A stretch of 64,000 nt of DNA, taken from contig URDD01000001.1 in the NCBI GenBank assembly GCA_900546395.1, forward strand, positions 1-64,000. Reading direction: 5' to 3'. The position numbers and the translations under genes were made by a program. How positions within the stretch are numbered: position 1 is the first letter of the stretch; each line of letters starts with the position of its first letter. The DNA is from an uncultured Bacteroidales bacterium (GTDB taxonomy: Bacteria; Bacteroidota; Bacteroidia; Bacteroidales; UBA932). Below the pieces are notes generated by a model. It ran no database searches and had not been told where the DNA came from. It saw nothing but the letters and a program-made list of their open reading frames with translations. Shown here in pieces: positions 34,117 to 43,030 of this stretch.

Positions 34117-36801
34117 TCAGAATAAACTAAGCTGTTCATCATCATTGCCGCTATCTTTAATGTCGTTTTCCGGCAATTCAGCCTGAACTTCATTCTCCTG
34201 TTCTTCGTCATCATCAAAGTGAAGAGGCTCTCCGAAGTGAAGCTCCTTTATTTCAAACTGGCTGGCTCTTTTTCCCTTAGCCTGGATTCCTTTCTTTCCT
34301 ATGAAACTCTCTGCATCGATCGTTTCGCCTTCGCGGTGCTCATGTTTTCCCCCGAATGTTATCTCTATCTGCGGATGTTTGTCATCGCTGATTGCCACGA
34401 AGTATGATCCTTTTGCATCAGTTATGAAGCTTTGAGGATTGTTGTCGCTGACATCAAATGAAAATCTCTTTATATAGAAGCAATTGACAGATCCGTCAAA
34501 GTATATTGCAGTATAGGTCTTTTCCGGATTGAGCTTTTCTATTTTCAGAAGATTTTCCTGATATCTGTTGCTCAAATCGAAGGAAGTGGTATAATATGTA
34601 CCGTCCTGGAATATCGCCAGTATATGCTCATCCGAATCAAACTGTCCCAGGTAGAGTCCTCTTCCGTCTTCATTCAGCCTGTTGATATCAGTGTCGAACC
34701 ATACATCTTTTCCTCCTATGGTTGAAACGCCTTTGGATTTGAGCCCGATTTTCTGTATAGGATTTTTTGATACCAGATTTCCTCTGGACGACCGTCCCTT
34801 TATGGCAAGTTGCGAAAAGTCATACTCAAGAGATGATTTCTTGAGTTTCGGTCTTGGCCTGAGATTTATCCTTACAGTTTCTGCTTCGGCATTACCGTTT
34901 GCAGTAAACCATAGTACTGCAGAGCCTGGTGTCCCCATAGTAAGGTCATATTCCTTATCTCTGGTAATACTTGTCACCGCAAATCTTTTTGCGTATGTCA
35001 CACTGCTCTTTCCGTCCCTGTAGATGGCATTGTATATGGTTCTGGAATCATTTCTGTCGAAAATTCCTACATAAAGCAGATCCTTTCCGAAGAAAGCCTT
35101 GTCACTTACCTTGGTTACACTATATATTCCGTCTTTGCGGAAGACTATTATTTCAGACAAGTCAGAACATTCGCATACAAACTCCGCATTATCTTCCTTT
35201 TTGAGATTGATTCCGACAAATCCCTCTGAAAGATTTGCATATAGTTTGGCATTGTTGTTTACGACTCTTGTCGCTGTAATAGATTCGAAGTTCGTGATTT
35301 CAGTAACTCTGGGATATTCTGCCCCGTATTTCTTTTTCAGGTTTTTGAAGTATGCAATGGTGAATTCAGTAAGATGGGACAGATGGTTCGAGACTTCTTC
35401 AATTTCGTCTTCTATACCCCTCAGTTTTTCATCCATAGCCTTGGTGTCGAATTTCGATATCTTTCTTACAGGCTTTTCCACAAGTTTTGTGATATCTTCC
35501 ATCGCAATTTCCCGTTTTAGAAGAGCCTGGTATTTTCTCATTTCATCGAAGACTTCATTCAGCTGGTCCTCCCAGGTGCGGGAGTCTCCTTCGAGGATTT
35601 TATACACCCTGTTTTCGAAAAATATTTTCTCAAGAGAACCGTAATGCCAGTCATTTTCCAGTTCATCGAGTCTGATCTGAAGTTCTTGTCCCAAAAGATC
35701 CTTAGTATGCATTGTATCATACTTGAGAATATCTTCCACATTCAGGAATTGAGGCTTGTTATCTACTATGACACAGGCATTTGGCGAGATTGATACTTCG
35801 CAGTCGGTAAAAGCGTACAGAGCATCGATTGTCTTGTCTGGAGAGACATCGTTTGGAAGATGAATTACCAGATTTGCCTGTTTGGTAGTGAGATCGTCGA
35901 TTTTCTTAATCTTGATTTTGCCTTTATCCTTTGCTTTCAGGATAGACTCCACTACGATATGAGTTGTCTTGCCAAACGGAATTTCTGTAATTGCAATCGT
36001 ATTTTTATCGATTTTCTCAATCTTTGCCCTTACTTTAACAGTTCCTCCGCGCTGGCCTTTGTTGTACTTTGAGCAGTCAGCATATCCTCCGGTAGGAAAA
36101 TCTGGAAAAATCTCAAAATCCCTGCCTTGAAGTATGGCGACAGATGCATCAAGCAACTCATTGAAGTTGTGTGGCAGAATCTTGGAGGCAAGTCCTACGG
36201 CAATTCCTTCCGCTCCCTGGGCAAGAAGTAGCGGAAACTTTACAGGAAGTTCTACGGGTTCAAGATTTCTGCCATCGTATGATGTCATCCAATTGGTTAT
36301 TTTTGGATTGAAAACAACCTCTTTGGCAAATTTTGACAACCTTGCCTCGATATATCTGGCAGCTGCATTTGAGTCGCCGGTAATAATGTTACCCCAGTTA
36401 CCCTGGCAGTCAATAAGCAGATTTTTCTGACCGAGCTGTACCAGTGCTCCAAGTATGGACGAGTCTCCGTGTGGATGGAACTGCATGGCTTCACCCACAA
36501 GGTTTGCAACCTTAGTATAATGTCCGTCGTCTTTGCGGTACATTGCATGCAGAACTCTGCGCTGTACCGGTTTAAGTCCGTCGATTATATGAGGAACGGC
36601 CCTTTGTAGAATGACATAAGAGGAGTAGTCCAGAAACCACTCCTTGAACATTCCTGAAAGTTTGTATTTTCTGCTGTTTTCATTTAGAAGCCTGTCAAAT
36701 TTTCCGGACGACGGTGTCCCTTCTTCGACAGGTGCTTCGTTGAAATCATCTTCCTGTTCTTCAACAGGAAGATCCATATCGTCCATATCCATCTCTTTCA
36801 C
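34117..36801 (-). CDS. DNA gyrase / topoisomerase IV subunit A (ParC-like)
   Basis: An 894-residue type IIA topoisomerase breakage-reunion subunit. The winged-helix region contains QFHPHGDSSILGAL, and the catalytic Tyr lies in AARYIEARLS. The C-terminal half forms a divergent beta-pinwheel, and both ends are acidic. Its divergence from canonical GyrA suggests the topoisomerase IV-type subunit that Bacteroidota carry besides gyrase; no parE-like gene is in the window. At the two classical quinolone positions it has Ser and Gly. It follows era by 9 bp. Confidence 0.9.
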   Translation of the reverse strand: MKEMDMDDMDLPVEEQEDDFNEAPVEEGTPSSGKFDRLLNENSRKYKLSGMFKEWFLDYSSYVILQRAVPHIIDGLKPVQRRVLHAMYRKDDGHYTKVANLVGEAMQFHPHGDSSILGALVQLGQKNLLIDCQGNWGNIITGDSNAAARYIEARLSKFAKEVVFNPKITNWMTSYDGRNLEPVELPVKFPLLLAQGAEGIAVGLASKILPHNFNELLDASVAILQGRDFEIFPDFPTGGYADCSKYNKGQRGGTVKVRAKIEKIDKNTIAITEIPFGKTTHIVVESILKAKDKGKIKIKKIDDLTTKQANLVIHLPNDVSPDKTIDALYAFTDCEVSISPNACVIVDNKPQFLNVEDILKYDTMHTKDLLGQELQIRLDELENDWHYGSLEKIFFENRVYKILEGDSRTWEDQLNEVFDEMRKYQALLKREIAMEDITKLVEKPVRKISKFDTKAMDEKLRGIEDEIEEVSNHLSHLTEFTIAYFKNLKKKYGAEYPRVTEITNFESITATRVVNNNAKLYANLSEGFVGINLKKEDNAEFVCECSDLSEIIVFRKDGIYSVTKVSDKAFFGKDLLYVGIFDRNDSRTIYNAIYRDGKSSVTYAKRFAVTSITRDKEYDLTMGTPGSAVLWFTANGNAEAETVRINLRPRPKLKKSSLEYDFSQLAIKGRSSRGNLVSKNPIQKIGLKSKGVSTIGGKDVWFDTDINRLNEDGRGLYLGQFDSDEHILAIFQDGTYYTTSFDLSNRYQENLLKIEKLNPEKTYTAIYFDGSVNCFYIKRFSFDVSDNNPQSFITDAKGSYFVAISDDKHPQIEITFGGKHEHREGETIDAESFIGKKGIQAKGKRASQFEIKELHFGEPLHFDDDEEQENEVQAELPENDIKDSGNDDEQLSLF

Positions 36802-36810
36802 AAAAAAGTT

Positions 36811-37701
36811 TTAGTATTCGTAACCGAACTTCTTGAGTTCCCTTTTGTTTTCCCTCCAGTCCTGATCTACTTTTACAAAAAGTCTGAGGAATACTTTTTT
36901 CTGGAAGAAGTCTTCCATTTCGATTCTCGCTTGGGTGCCGACCTTCTTCAGCGCAGCTCCGCCCTTTCCTATTATGATGCCTTTCTGGGAATTACGCATT
37001 ACATAGATGACAGCACTTATATCATATCTGTCATCGCCCTCTTTGAACTCTTCTACACTTACTTCGCAGCAATAAGGAATTTCCTGGCTGTAGTTCAGTA
37101 AAATCTTCTCTCTGATTATCTCAGAGGCAAAAAATCTCAGGTTCTTGTCGGTAAAGACATCTTTGTCATACCAGGCAGGAGCTACTGGCAGGTGGCTCAG
37201 AATTGCATCGAACACATTGTCAAGGTTGAACCGTTCCTGTGCTGAAACAGGGAAAATGACAGCCTGGGGAAGATGTCCTTTCCACCAGGCTATCAAATCA
37301 TTGACCTGTTCCTGAGTGCTGATGTCAATCTTGTTGATAACCAATATGACAGGGCATTCTATTTTTTTGAGTTTTTCTATATACTCGGCATTCTTGTCCC
37401 CGGTTTCAACAGTGTCAGTCACATACAGGATTATGTCGGCATCTCCTATCGCGGTTTCAACAAAATCCATCATGCTTTTCTGCAGTCTGTAGTTAGGTTT
37501 CAGGATACCGGGTGTATCGGAATAGACTATTTGGTAGTCTTCTCCGTTTACAATTCCCATTATCCTGTGTCTTGTAGTCTGTGCCTTTGCTGTCACTATG
37601 GACAACTTTTCTCCTACGAGTGCATTCATTAAAGTGGATTTGCCGACATTAGGATTTCCTATTATGTTGACAAATCCTGCACGATGTCTGTTTTCGCTCA
37701 T
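36811..37701 (-). CDS. era: GTPase Era
   Basis: Era is a GTPase that assists 30S maturation by binding the 16S rRNA 3' end. The 296-residue protein has GNPNVGKSTLMNALVG (G1), DTPGI (G3), NKID (G4) and a C-terminal KH domain with GIIIGKGGAALKK. I use the Met at 37701 (MSENRHRAG), not the longer frame to 37812, because the preceding gene ends at 37703. The last residues (ELKKFGYEY) are typical. Confidence 0.95.
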   Translation of the reverse strand: MSENRHRAGFVNIIGNPNVGKSTLMNALVGEKLSIVTAKAQTTRHRIMGIVNGEDYQIVYSDTPGILKPNYRLQKSMMDFVETAIGDADIILYVTDTVETGDKNAEYIEKLKKIECPVILVINKIDISTQEQVNDLIAWWKGHLPQAVIFPVSAQERFNLDNVFDAILSHLPVAPAWYDKDVFTDKNLRFFASEIIREKILLNYSQEIPYCCEVSVEEFKEGDDRYDISAVIYVMRNSQKGIIIGKGGAALKKVGTQARIEMEDFFQKKVFLRLFVKVDQDWRENKRELKKFGYEY

Positions 37702-37702
37702 A

Positions 37703-39058
37703 TTATACGTATGCTCCCATTTTAAGAACGTTGGTCTCTCCTGTAGAAAGGTATCTCCAGGCTCCTCTTTTAAGTCCTTTTTTTGTAAGACCTGCAAAAT
37801 ATACTCTGTCAAGGGCTTTTACGGTATATCCGAGTGATTCGAATATTCTCCTTACAATTCTGTTCTTTCCCGAGTGGATTTCTATTCCGAGCTTTCTGCG
37901 GTCATTATCGTCTATGTATTCAAGTTCGTCTGCTGCAATCACTCCGTCGGCAAGTTCAATCCCGCTTAAGATATGATCGAAGTCTTCCTGTCTGAGTTCC
38001 TTGTCCAGACTTACCTGGTAAATCTTTTTCTTGTCGTATGAAGGATGAGTAAGCTTTTCAGCTATTTCACCGTCGTTGGTGAACATAAGCACTCCGGTAG
38101 TGTTCTTGTCAAGCCTTCCAACAGGGAATACTCTGGCGTCACATCCTTTCAGCAAATCCATGACTGTCTTTTCGGCGTGCGGGTCGCTGGCTGTAGTTAC
38201 AAAACCCTTCGGTTTGTTCATTACTATATATACTTTCTCTTCTCCTTTAAGTCTTTCGCCATTGAAACGTATGTCATCGTTCTTGATGTTGACTTTAGTT
38301 CCGAGTTCGGTTACGACCTCACCGTTCACTGTTACGACTCCGGCAAGTATGAGGTTATCAGCTTCACGTCTTGAGCAAACACCTGAGTTTGCTATGAATT
38401 TATTGAGTCTTACCTCTTCCTTAACCGGTATGTTTATCATATCATTGTCAGAAAAACTGTTGTCATTCAACTGAGGCTTTCTGTTAATCATACGGTTTAT
38501 CCCCAATGTCGCGCTGTCCGGCTGGCGTCTTGTACCAGGCTTTCCTGCAGGAGTCCCGAATTTCCTTCCTCTGTTTTCGAAACTTCTCCTTCCGCCATCA
38601 TTGAACGACCTCCTTGATGATGGTCTTCCTTCGCCGAAACTTCTTCTCTGGTCATTACCATAAGAATTTGTCCTTCCTTCTCCTTCACCGAAACTTCTTC
38701 CTGACGGCTTTCTGCCTCCGAAGCTCTTTCCACCTTCACCATAACTTCTGTTCTGGCCATAGTTCCGGCCACCTTCACCATAACTTCTTCCTGAGCCGTA
38801 GTTTCTACGTTCAGAGTAGCCTGAATTTCTCCTGTCTGACGATCCGTAGCTGCTCCTTTCTCCTGAAAAAGAAGTCCTTCTGCGCTCAGAATAAGACGCC
38901 CCTCCTTCAGCAGTGCCTGAAACGCCGCTTTTTCTGTGACGTAGTTTCCTTCCTGCCTGAGAGTATTCTCCTGTGTAGCTCTTCTCCTGATGTCTTTCAT
39001 TTCCGTAGTCTCTACGGTTTTCGCGGCTTTCGTAGCCGTTTCTTCTGTAATTTTCCAT
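37703..39058 (-). CDS. RsuA/RluB-type pseudouridine synthase with a long Gly/Arg/Ser-rich N-terminus
   Basis: A 451-residue protein in two parts. The C-terminal ~250 residues are a 23S/16S rRNA pseudouridine synthase: S4 domain (VRLNKFIANSGVCSRREAD) and catalytic GRLDKNTTGVL with the nucleophilic Asp. The first ~190 residues are low-complexity, rich in Arg, Gly, Ser and Tyr, with repeats such as RSYGEGG and RSFGEG; they should be disordered and RNA-binding, as RGG-type tails are. The gene is first in the minus-strand operon leading to era. No TAnnTTTG box was found in its 94-bp upstream gap. Confidence 0.92.
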   Translation of the reverse strand: MENYRRNGYESRENRRDYGNERHQEKSYTGEYSQAGRKLRHRKSGVSGTAEGGASYSERRRTSFSGERSSYGSSDRRNSGYSERRNYGSGRSYGEGGRNYGQNRSYGEGGKSFGGRKPSGRSFGEGEGRTNSYGNDQRRSFGEGRPSSRRSFNDGGRRSFENRGRKFGTPAGKPGTRRQPDSATLGINRMINRKPQLNDNSFSDNDMINIPVKEEVRLNKFIANSGVCSRREADNLILAGVVTVNGEVVTELGTKVNIKNDDIRFNGERLKGEEKVYIVMNKPKGFVTTASDPHAEKTVMDLLKGCDARVFPVGRLDKNTTGVLMFTNDGEIAEKLTHPSYDKKKIYQVSLDKELRQEDFDHILSGIELADGVIAADELEYIDDNDRRKLGIEIHSGKNRIVRRIFESLGYTVKALDRVYFAGLTKKGLKRGAWRYLSTGETNVLKMGAYV

Positions 39059-39104
39059 TGTTTCTGAACCCTTCCCGGGCTTGATAAAATTGTTTATGAT
39101 AATG

Positions 39105-39120
39105 GATGGCTCACGCCATC
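39105..39120. terminator. Small hairpin downstream of tonB
   Basis: GATGGC (39105-39110) and GCCATC (39115-39120) enclose TCAC in the gap between the tonB-like gene and the pseudouridine synthase gene. The stem is short, with no strong T run on the minus strand, so it may be a weak terminator or a processing site. Confidence 0.35.
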
Positions 39121-39152
39121 GGTGTTTATAGTTTTTGCCGTTTGCAGGCTAA

Positions 39153-39938
39153 TTATTTTTTTAAATTGAATTTGTATGTAATAGTACCTTCCTGTACCGG
39201 AGGGGCAGAACTGCTCATATTGAATCTTGATTCAAGAGCGGCCTTTTTTGCTGCCTCCCACAGTGTCTTGTCAGTTACCGTCGTTCCTTGTATCCCCGGC
39301 ACCGCTTCAAGTACCTTGCCATATTGGTCAACTTTGATACGAACTACTACAATACCTGAGTTCTGAACAGAATATACCGGGTTAGGTAGAGCGCCCAATA
39401 CTGTTCTTCCGGAGAGTTTGGCATTAGGCCTTCCGTCAGTATTTCCGGTTTTTGTGTTTCCTTGTGCATGACCTGCCTTCAGTGCATCGCTTACCTTGTG
39501 AGCGGTCTGTGCCGCAAGCGTATCTTTGTTTGTCTTGTTGTCGGCTGAATGGAACAAGGCCCGCTTGTCAATTTCCTTTTTACGGGGAGGCTGAGGGGTC
39601 TCTACATCTCCGAAATCATCGTTTATGGATTCAGGAGCTTCATTGGCCTTGGTGCCTTTATGCTGAGCTTCTGATGCCTGGACGAGTTTTATGTCCTTTG
39701 TCGGGTCTGCTTTTACAGCTCTCGGCTGGGTTCCTGTCCTGACCTGTTCTGGCTTGAATGTCTCACTGTCAGAAAAGTCTATCAGGATGGACTGCTCCTG
39801 AGGCGGAGGATATATGTATTTAAGTCCGCTAACTGCTCCGGCCCCCAATATACAAACATGCACAGCCACCGTAACTGTGATGCCTGTGATTCTAGCCAGT
39901 CTTTCCTGCCGTGCGCGTTCGTATTTGTAATGTTCCAT
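39153..39938 (-). CDS. TonB-like energy transducer
   Basis: A 261-residue inner-membrane protein with one N-terminal membrane segment (about 17-40), a long charged, Pro/Thr/Lys-rich periplasmic linker and a C-terminal TonB-type domain (VVRIKVDQYGKVLEAVPGIQGT ... AAKKAALESRF). It should transmit proton-motive energy from the ExbB-ExbD motor to outer-membrane receptors. It is 6 bp from exbD in the order exbB-exbD-tonB. A TolA-like role cannot be excluded because no receptor is adjacent. Confidence 0.87.
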   Translation of the reverse strand: MEHYKYERARQERLARITGITVTVAVHVCILGAGAVSGLKYIYPPPQEQSILIDFSDSETFKPEQVRTGTQPRAVKADPTKDIKLVQASEAQHKGTKANEAPESINDDFGDVETPQPPRKKEIDKRALFHSADNKTNKDTLAAQTAHKVSDALKAGHAQGNTKTGNTDGRPNAKLSGRTVLGALPNPVYSVQNSGIVVVRIKVDQYGKVLEAVPGIQGTTVTDKTLWEAAKKAALESRFNMSSSAPPVQEGTITYKFNLKK

Positions 39939-39944
39939 ACCTTT

Positions 39945-40358
39945 TTATTCCGGTGATGTGGCCAGAATTACTTTATAGTGGTTTCTTTTGGCTATATTCA
40001 TAACTTGGACAACTTCCTTGATAGGGACGCTTTCGTCAGCATAGATTGAAAATGTAGGGTCTTCCTCAGTCTGCAGCAATCCTACCAATTCATCTTCTAT
40101 CTTATCAAAGCGGACAGGAGTCTTATCTCCGTTTATGTGATAGGAGAAAGTGTCAGTATCCTGATAGTGCTTGATGGAAACGCTGACTGTCGCTTTGGCA
40201 GATACCTGTCCTGTACTTTTAGGCAGCAGAAGTTTCAATGCATTCGGATTTACAAGAGTAGAAGTCACCAGGAAGAAAATCAGCAATAGAAACACAATGT
40301 CCGTCATAGAAGACATTGAGAATCCTGAATCAACCTTTGTATTTCTTTTGATTGCCAT
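39945..40358 (-). CDS. exbD: ExbD/TolR biopolymer transport protein
   Basis: A 137-residue protein with one N-terminal membrane helix (about 15-35, MTDIVFLLLIFFLVTS) carrying the essential membrane Asp, then a periplasmic domain. It is the proton-channel partner of the ExbB protein encoded 15 bp upstream. Confidence 0.92.
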   Translation of the reverse strand: MAIKRNTKVDSGFSMSSMTDIVFLLLIFFLVTSTLVNPNALKLLLPKSTGQVSAKATVSVSIKHYQDTDTFSYHINGDKTPVRFDKIEDELVGLLQTEEDPTFSIYADESVPIKEVVQVMNIAKRNHYKVILATSPE

Positions 40359-40373
40359 ATTGTGCTTGCCTTG

Positions 40374-41081
40374 TTATTTGGACGAATCTGCCGGTTCGTG
40401 CAGGAGGTCCATAAAGTCTATAGTGGTGCTTTCCATCTTGAATACCAGATCTGAAATCCTGGAAGTGAGGTAGTTGTATCCGAAGTAGGCAAGGATGCCG
40501 ACAATAAGTCCTCCGACAGTGGTTACCATCGCTGTATAGATTCCTCCTGAAAGGAGGGTTATATCAATGTTATTCCCTGCGTTTGACATATTGAAAAATG
40601 CCTGGATCATACCCATCACTGTGCCAAGGAATCCGATCATCGGTGCGCCTCCGGCTATGGTTGCAAGCATTGGAAGGCCTTTTTCGAGTCTTGCCACTTC
40701 TACATTGCCCATGTTTTCTACTGCTGTCTGGATGTCCTGCAAAGGCCTTCCAATGCGCTCTATCCCTTTCTCTACAAGTCTGGCAATAGGAGAGTCGTAT
40801 TTCTGGCAAAGGTCTAAGGCGGACTTTATTTTGCCGTCATGAATCAGACTGTGGATGTCTTTCATGAAGTTTTTGTCTATCATGCTGGCTTTGCGTATCA
40901 TCCAGAATTTTTTTCCGAAAATGTAGATTGCAAGGATAGAAAGAGCCAGAAGGACAAGCATCAGCCATCCTCCTTTGGCTGCCATCTTGATAAGAGAAAA
41001 AGTTACCTCCTGCTGCTGCGGAAGCATATCTCCAGCTACTGCAGCTGTATCGATGCTGGATTGTAAAAGATTGAAAAGCAT
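40374..41081 (-). CDS. exbB: ExbB/TolQ proton channel protein
   Basis: A 235-residue protein with three membrane helices: one near 35-55 and a pair around 130-155 and 170-195 (MIGFLGTVMGMIQAFF and MVTTVGGLIVGILAYFGYNYL) characteristic of the MotA/TolQ/ExbB family. It forms the motor with ExbD and energises the TonB-like protein. Transcription starts from a box at complement 41126-41133. Confidence 0.92.
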   Translation of the reverse strand: MLFNLLQSSIDTAAVAGDMLPQQQEVTFSLIKMAAKGGWLMLVLLALSILAIYIFGKKFWMIRKASMIDKNFMKDIHSLIHDGKIKSALDLCQKYDSPIARLVEKGIERIGRPLQDIQTAVENMGNVEVARLEKGLPMLATIAGGAPMIGFLGTVMGMIQAFFNMSNAGNNIDITLLSGGIYTAMVTTVGGLIVGILAYFGYNYLTSRISDLVFKMESTTIDFMDLLHEPADSSK

Positions 41082-41125
41082 TGTTTTTATCTTGTATTAT
41101 ATAAATTTATATTCAATAATAACTG

Positions 41126-41133
41126 CAAAAATA
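41126..41133 (-). promoter_or_regulatory. Minus-7 promoter box for exbB-exbD-tonB
   Basis: The minus strand reads TATTTTTG, matching TAnnTTTG, 45 bp before the exbB start. No minus-33 box was recognised. Confidence 0.5.
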
Positions 41134-41186
41134 GATAAAAATTTGGAATTATTGATACCTGTCCTTTTGCAATTTCAATGTACGTT

Positions 41187-41963
41187 CTAATAGGTGACTT
41201 CACTCAGGAATAACGCGTTCCCGGGGACTGATTCTCCTGCATCGGAACGTTTTCCTGACAAAATAAGATTTTCAAACCATTCGTAGTCTCTTTTCCCGCG
41301 TCCGACATCCACAAGTGAGCCGACAACAGCCCTAACCATGTTTCTGAGAAATCTGTCAGCCCTTATGGTAAACACGATATAGTCCCCTTCTTTGGCCGGG
41401 AATCCCATTTCAGATACATGGACCGGAGAGTATGCTTTCCATTCAGCGTGCGAAACAGAGCAGATCGAAGTTTTATTGTTTCCTCCTGTTTTTTCAAAGC
41501 AGCTGAAGTCGTGGCATCCGAGCAGCAGCGATGCGGCTTGGTTCATTCTGTCGATATCCAGGGGGTAGCGGCAGTACCAGGAGAAATTTTCCATAAACGG
41601 ATCTTTTTTTCTGTGGATGAAATAATGGTATTCTCTGGATTTGGCTGAAAATCTTGCATGAAATTCAGTAGTGGTTTGAGCTATCTCGTGAATGATGATG
41701 GATTTAGGTAGGATGGCATTCAATTTGTAAGCAAGTTTTTCTGCGTCGGGGACGGTCACGGGGTTTTCTATGTCGAAGTGGGCTATATAATTGACTGCAT
41801 TGACACCTGTATCTGTCCTTCCGGCTCCAGTTACTGTAGTTTCGGATTCCAGAAGCACTGAAAGTGCCTTCTGGAGCTCTTCTTGGATGCTTTTCTGCTG
41901 TTTTTGGATCTGCCATCCGAAAAAATATGAGCCGTTATATGAAAGCCGAATAGAATATCGCAT
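41187..41963 (-). CDS. truA: tRNA pseudouridine(38-40) synthase
   Basis: TruA modifies U38-40 in the anticodon arm. The 258-residue enzyme shows GAGRTDTGVNA with the catalytic Asp (about 53), the FHARFSAKSREYHYFI segment and the C-terminal FLRNMVRAVVGSLVDVGRG, all characteristic. A TATTTTTG box on the minus strand at 42008-42015 would supply its promoter. Confidence 0.96.
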   Translation of the reverse strand: MRYSIRLSYNGSYFFGWQIQKQQKSIQEELQKALSVLLESETTVTGAGRTDTGVNAVNYIAHFDIENPVTVPDAEKLAYKLNAILPKSIIIHEIAQTTTEFHARFSAKSREYHYFIHRKKDPFMENFSWYCRYPLDIDRMNQAASLLLGCHDFSCFEKTGGNNKTSICSVSHAEWKAYSPVHVSEMGFPAKEGDYIVFTIRADRFLRNMVRAVVGSLVDVGRGKRDYEWFENLILSGKRSDAGESVPGNALFLSEVTY

Positions 41964-41984
41964 ACTTTGTAATGTGAAAATTTG

Positions 41985-41992
41985 TAACTTTG
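41985..41992 (+). promoter_or_regulatory. Minus-7 promoter box of the Bat operon
   Basis: TAACTTTG fits TAnnTTTG and lies 46 bp before the moxR start. A TTTG at 41966-41969 is only 15 bp upstream, shorter than the usual spacing. Confidence 0.55.
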
Positions 41993-42007
41993 GGAGATTT
42001 TGTTTTG

Positions 42008-42015
42008 CAAAAATA
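42008..42015 (-). promoter_or_regulatory. Minus-7 promoter box for truA
   Basis: TATTTTTG on the minus strand, 45 bp before the truA start. It lies downstream of the plus-strand box for moxR, so the divergent transcripts would overlap by about 15-30 bases at their 5' ends. Confidence 0.45.
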
Positions 42016-42037
42016 TTAAAAATTAAGACATAATTAT

Positions 42038-43030
42038 ATGGAGAGCGTGAACATTAAAGAACTAAATGACCGTATCCAGAAGGAAAGTTCGTTTGTCGAT
42101 ATTCTCACAATGGAGATGGGAAAGGTGATTGTGGGGCAGAAATCTCTTGTCGAGAATCTTCTTATCGGACTTCTTGCAAATGGGCATATTCTTCTGGAAG
42201 GTGTTCCTGGATTAGCCAAGACGCTGGCTATAAATACACTTGCTTCGGCAGTCGATGCTAAGTTCAGTAGAATCCAGTTTACCCCCGACTTGTTGCCGGC
42301 TGATGTTATCGGAACGTTGATTTATTCTCAGAAAAGCGAACAGTTCCAGATAAGAAAAGGTCCGGTTTTCGCCAATTTCGTTCTGGCAGATGAGATTAAC
42401 CGTTCGCCTGCAAAGGTACAGTCAGCCTTGCTTGAGGCTATGCAGGAAAGGCAGGTGACTATTGGTGACGAGACTTTCAAGCTTCCTGAGCCATTTCTTG
42501 TAATGGCTACACAGAACCCTATAGAGCAGGAGGGTACATATCCTCTTCCAGAGGCTCAGGTTGACCGTTTTATGCTGAAGGTGGTTGTGGATTACCCGAA
42601 AAAGGAAGAAGAGAGGATGATTGTCCGTATGAATAATACAGGCGAGTTTCCGAAAGCTTCTCCGATTCTTAAACCGGAAGATATCGTGCGTGCAAGGCAG
42701 GTCGTGAGAGATGTTTATATGGATGAAAAGATAGAGAGGTATATAGTGGATATCGTATATGCGACCCGAACTCCTCAGGATTATAATCTGTCCAAGCTCT
42801 CCAGCCTTATTTCTTATGGAGCTTCTCCTCGTGCCAGCATTTCTCTTTCAATGGCTTCAAAGGCATATGCTTTTATAAAGAGGAGAGGATATGTCATACC
42901 TGAAGATGTGAGGGCTGTCTGCAATGAGGTGCTTCGTCACAGGATAGGGTTGACATACGAGGCTGAGGCCGAAAATGTAACGACAGAGAATATTATAGCT
43001 GAAATAATAAATGCGGTAGAGGTTCCATAA
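42038..43030 (+). CDS. MoxR-type AAA+ ATPase
   Basis: A 330-residue AAA+ ATPase acting as a chaperone for von Willebrand A proteins. Walker A is GVPGLAKT (about 52-59), Walker B is VLADEINRSPAK and sensor 1 lies in VMATQNPIEQEGTYPLPEAQ. It is the first gene of the Bat operon, and its stop shares one base with the start of the DUF58 gene. Confidence 0.94.
   Translation: MESVNIKELNDRIQKESSFVDILTMEMGKVIVGQKSLVENLLIGLLANGHILLEGVPGLAKTLAINTLASAVDAKFSRIQFTPDLLPADVIGTLIYSQKSEQFQIRKGPVFANFVLADEINRSPAKVQSALLEAMQERQVTIGDETFKLPEPFLVMATQNPIEQEGTYPLPEAQVDRFMLKVVVDYPKKEEERMIVRMNNTGEFPKASPILKPEDIVRARQVVRDVYMDEKIERYIVDIVYATRTPQDYNLSKLSSLISYGASPRASISLSMASKAYAFIKRRGYVIPEDVRAVCNEVLRHRIGLTYEAEAENVTTENIIAEIINAVEVP

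Noticed and set aside
35099..35644. 181-residue plus-strand frame within the gyrA/parC-like gene
   Set aside because: Antisense to a conserved topoisomerase frame, Ser/Phe/Leu-rich and without motifs.
38497..39000. 167-residue minus-strand frame in the repetitive part of the pseudouridine synthase gene
   Set aside because: Produced by the repeat-rich codons in another frame of the same strand; the Arg/Gly/Ser frame leads directly into the S4 domain.
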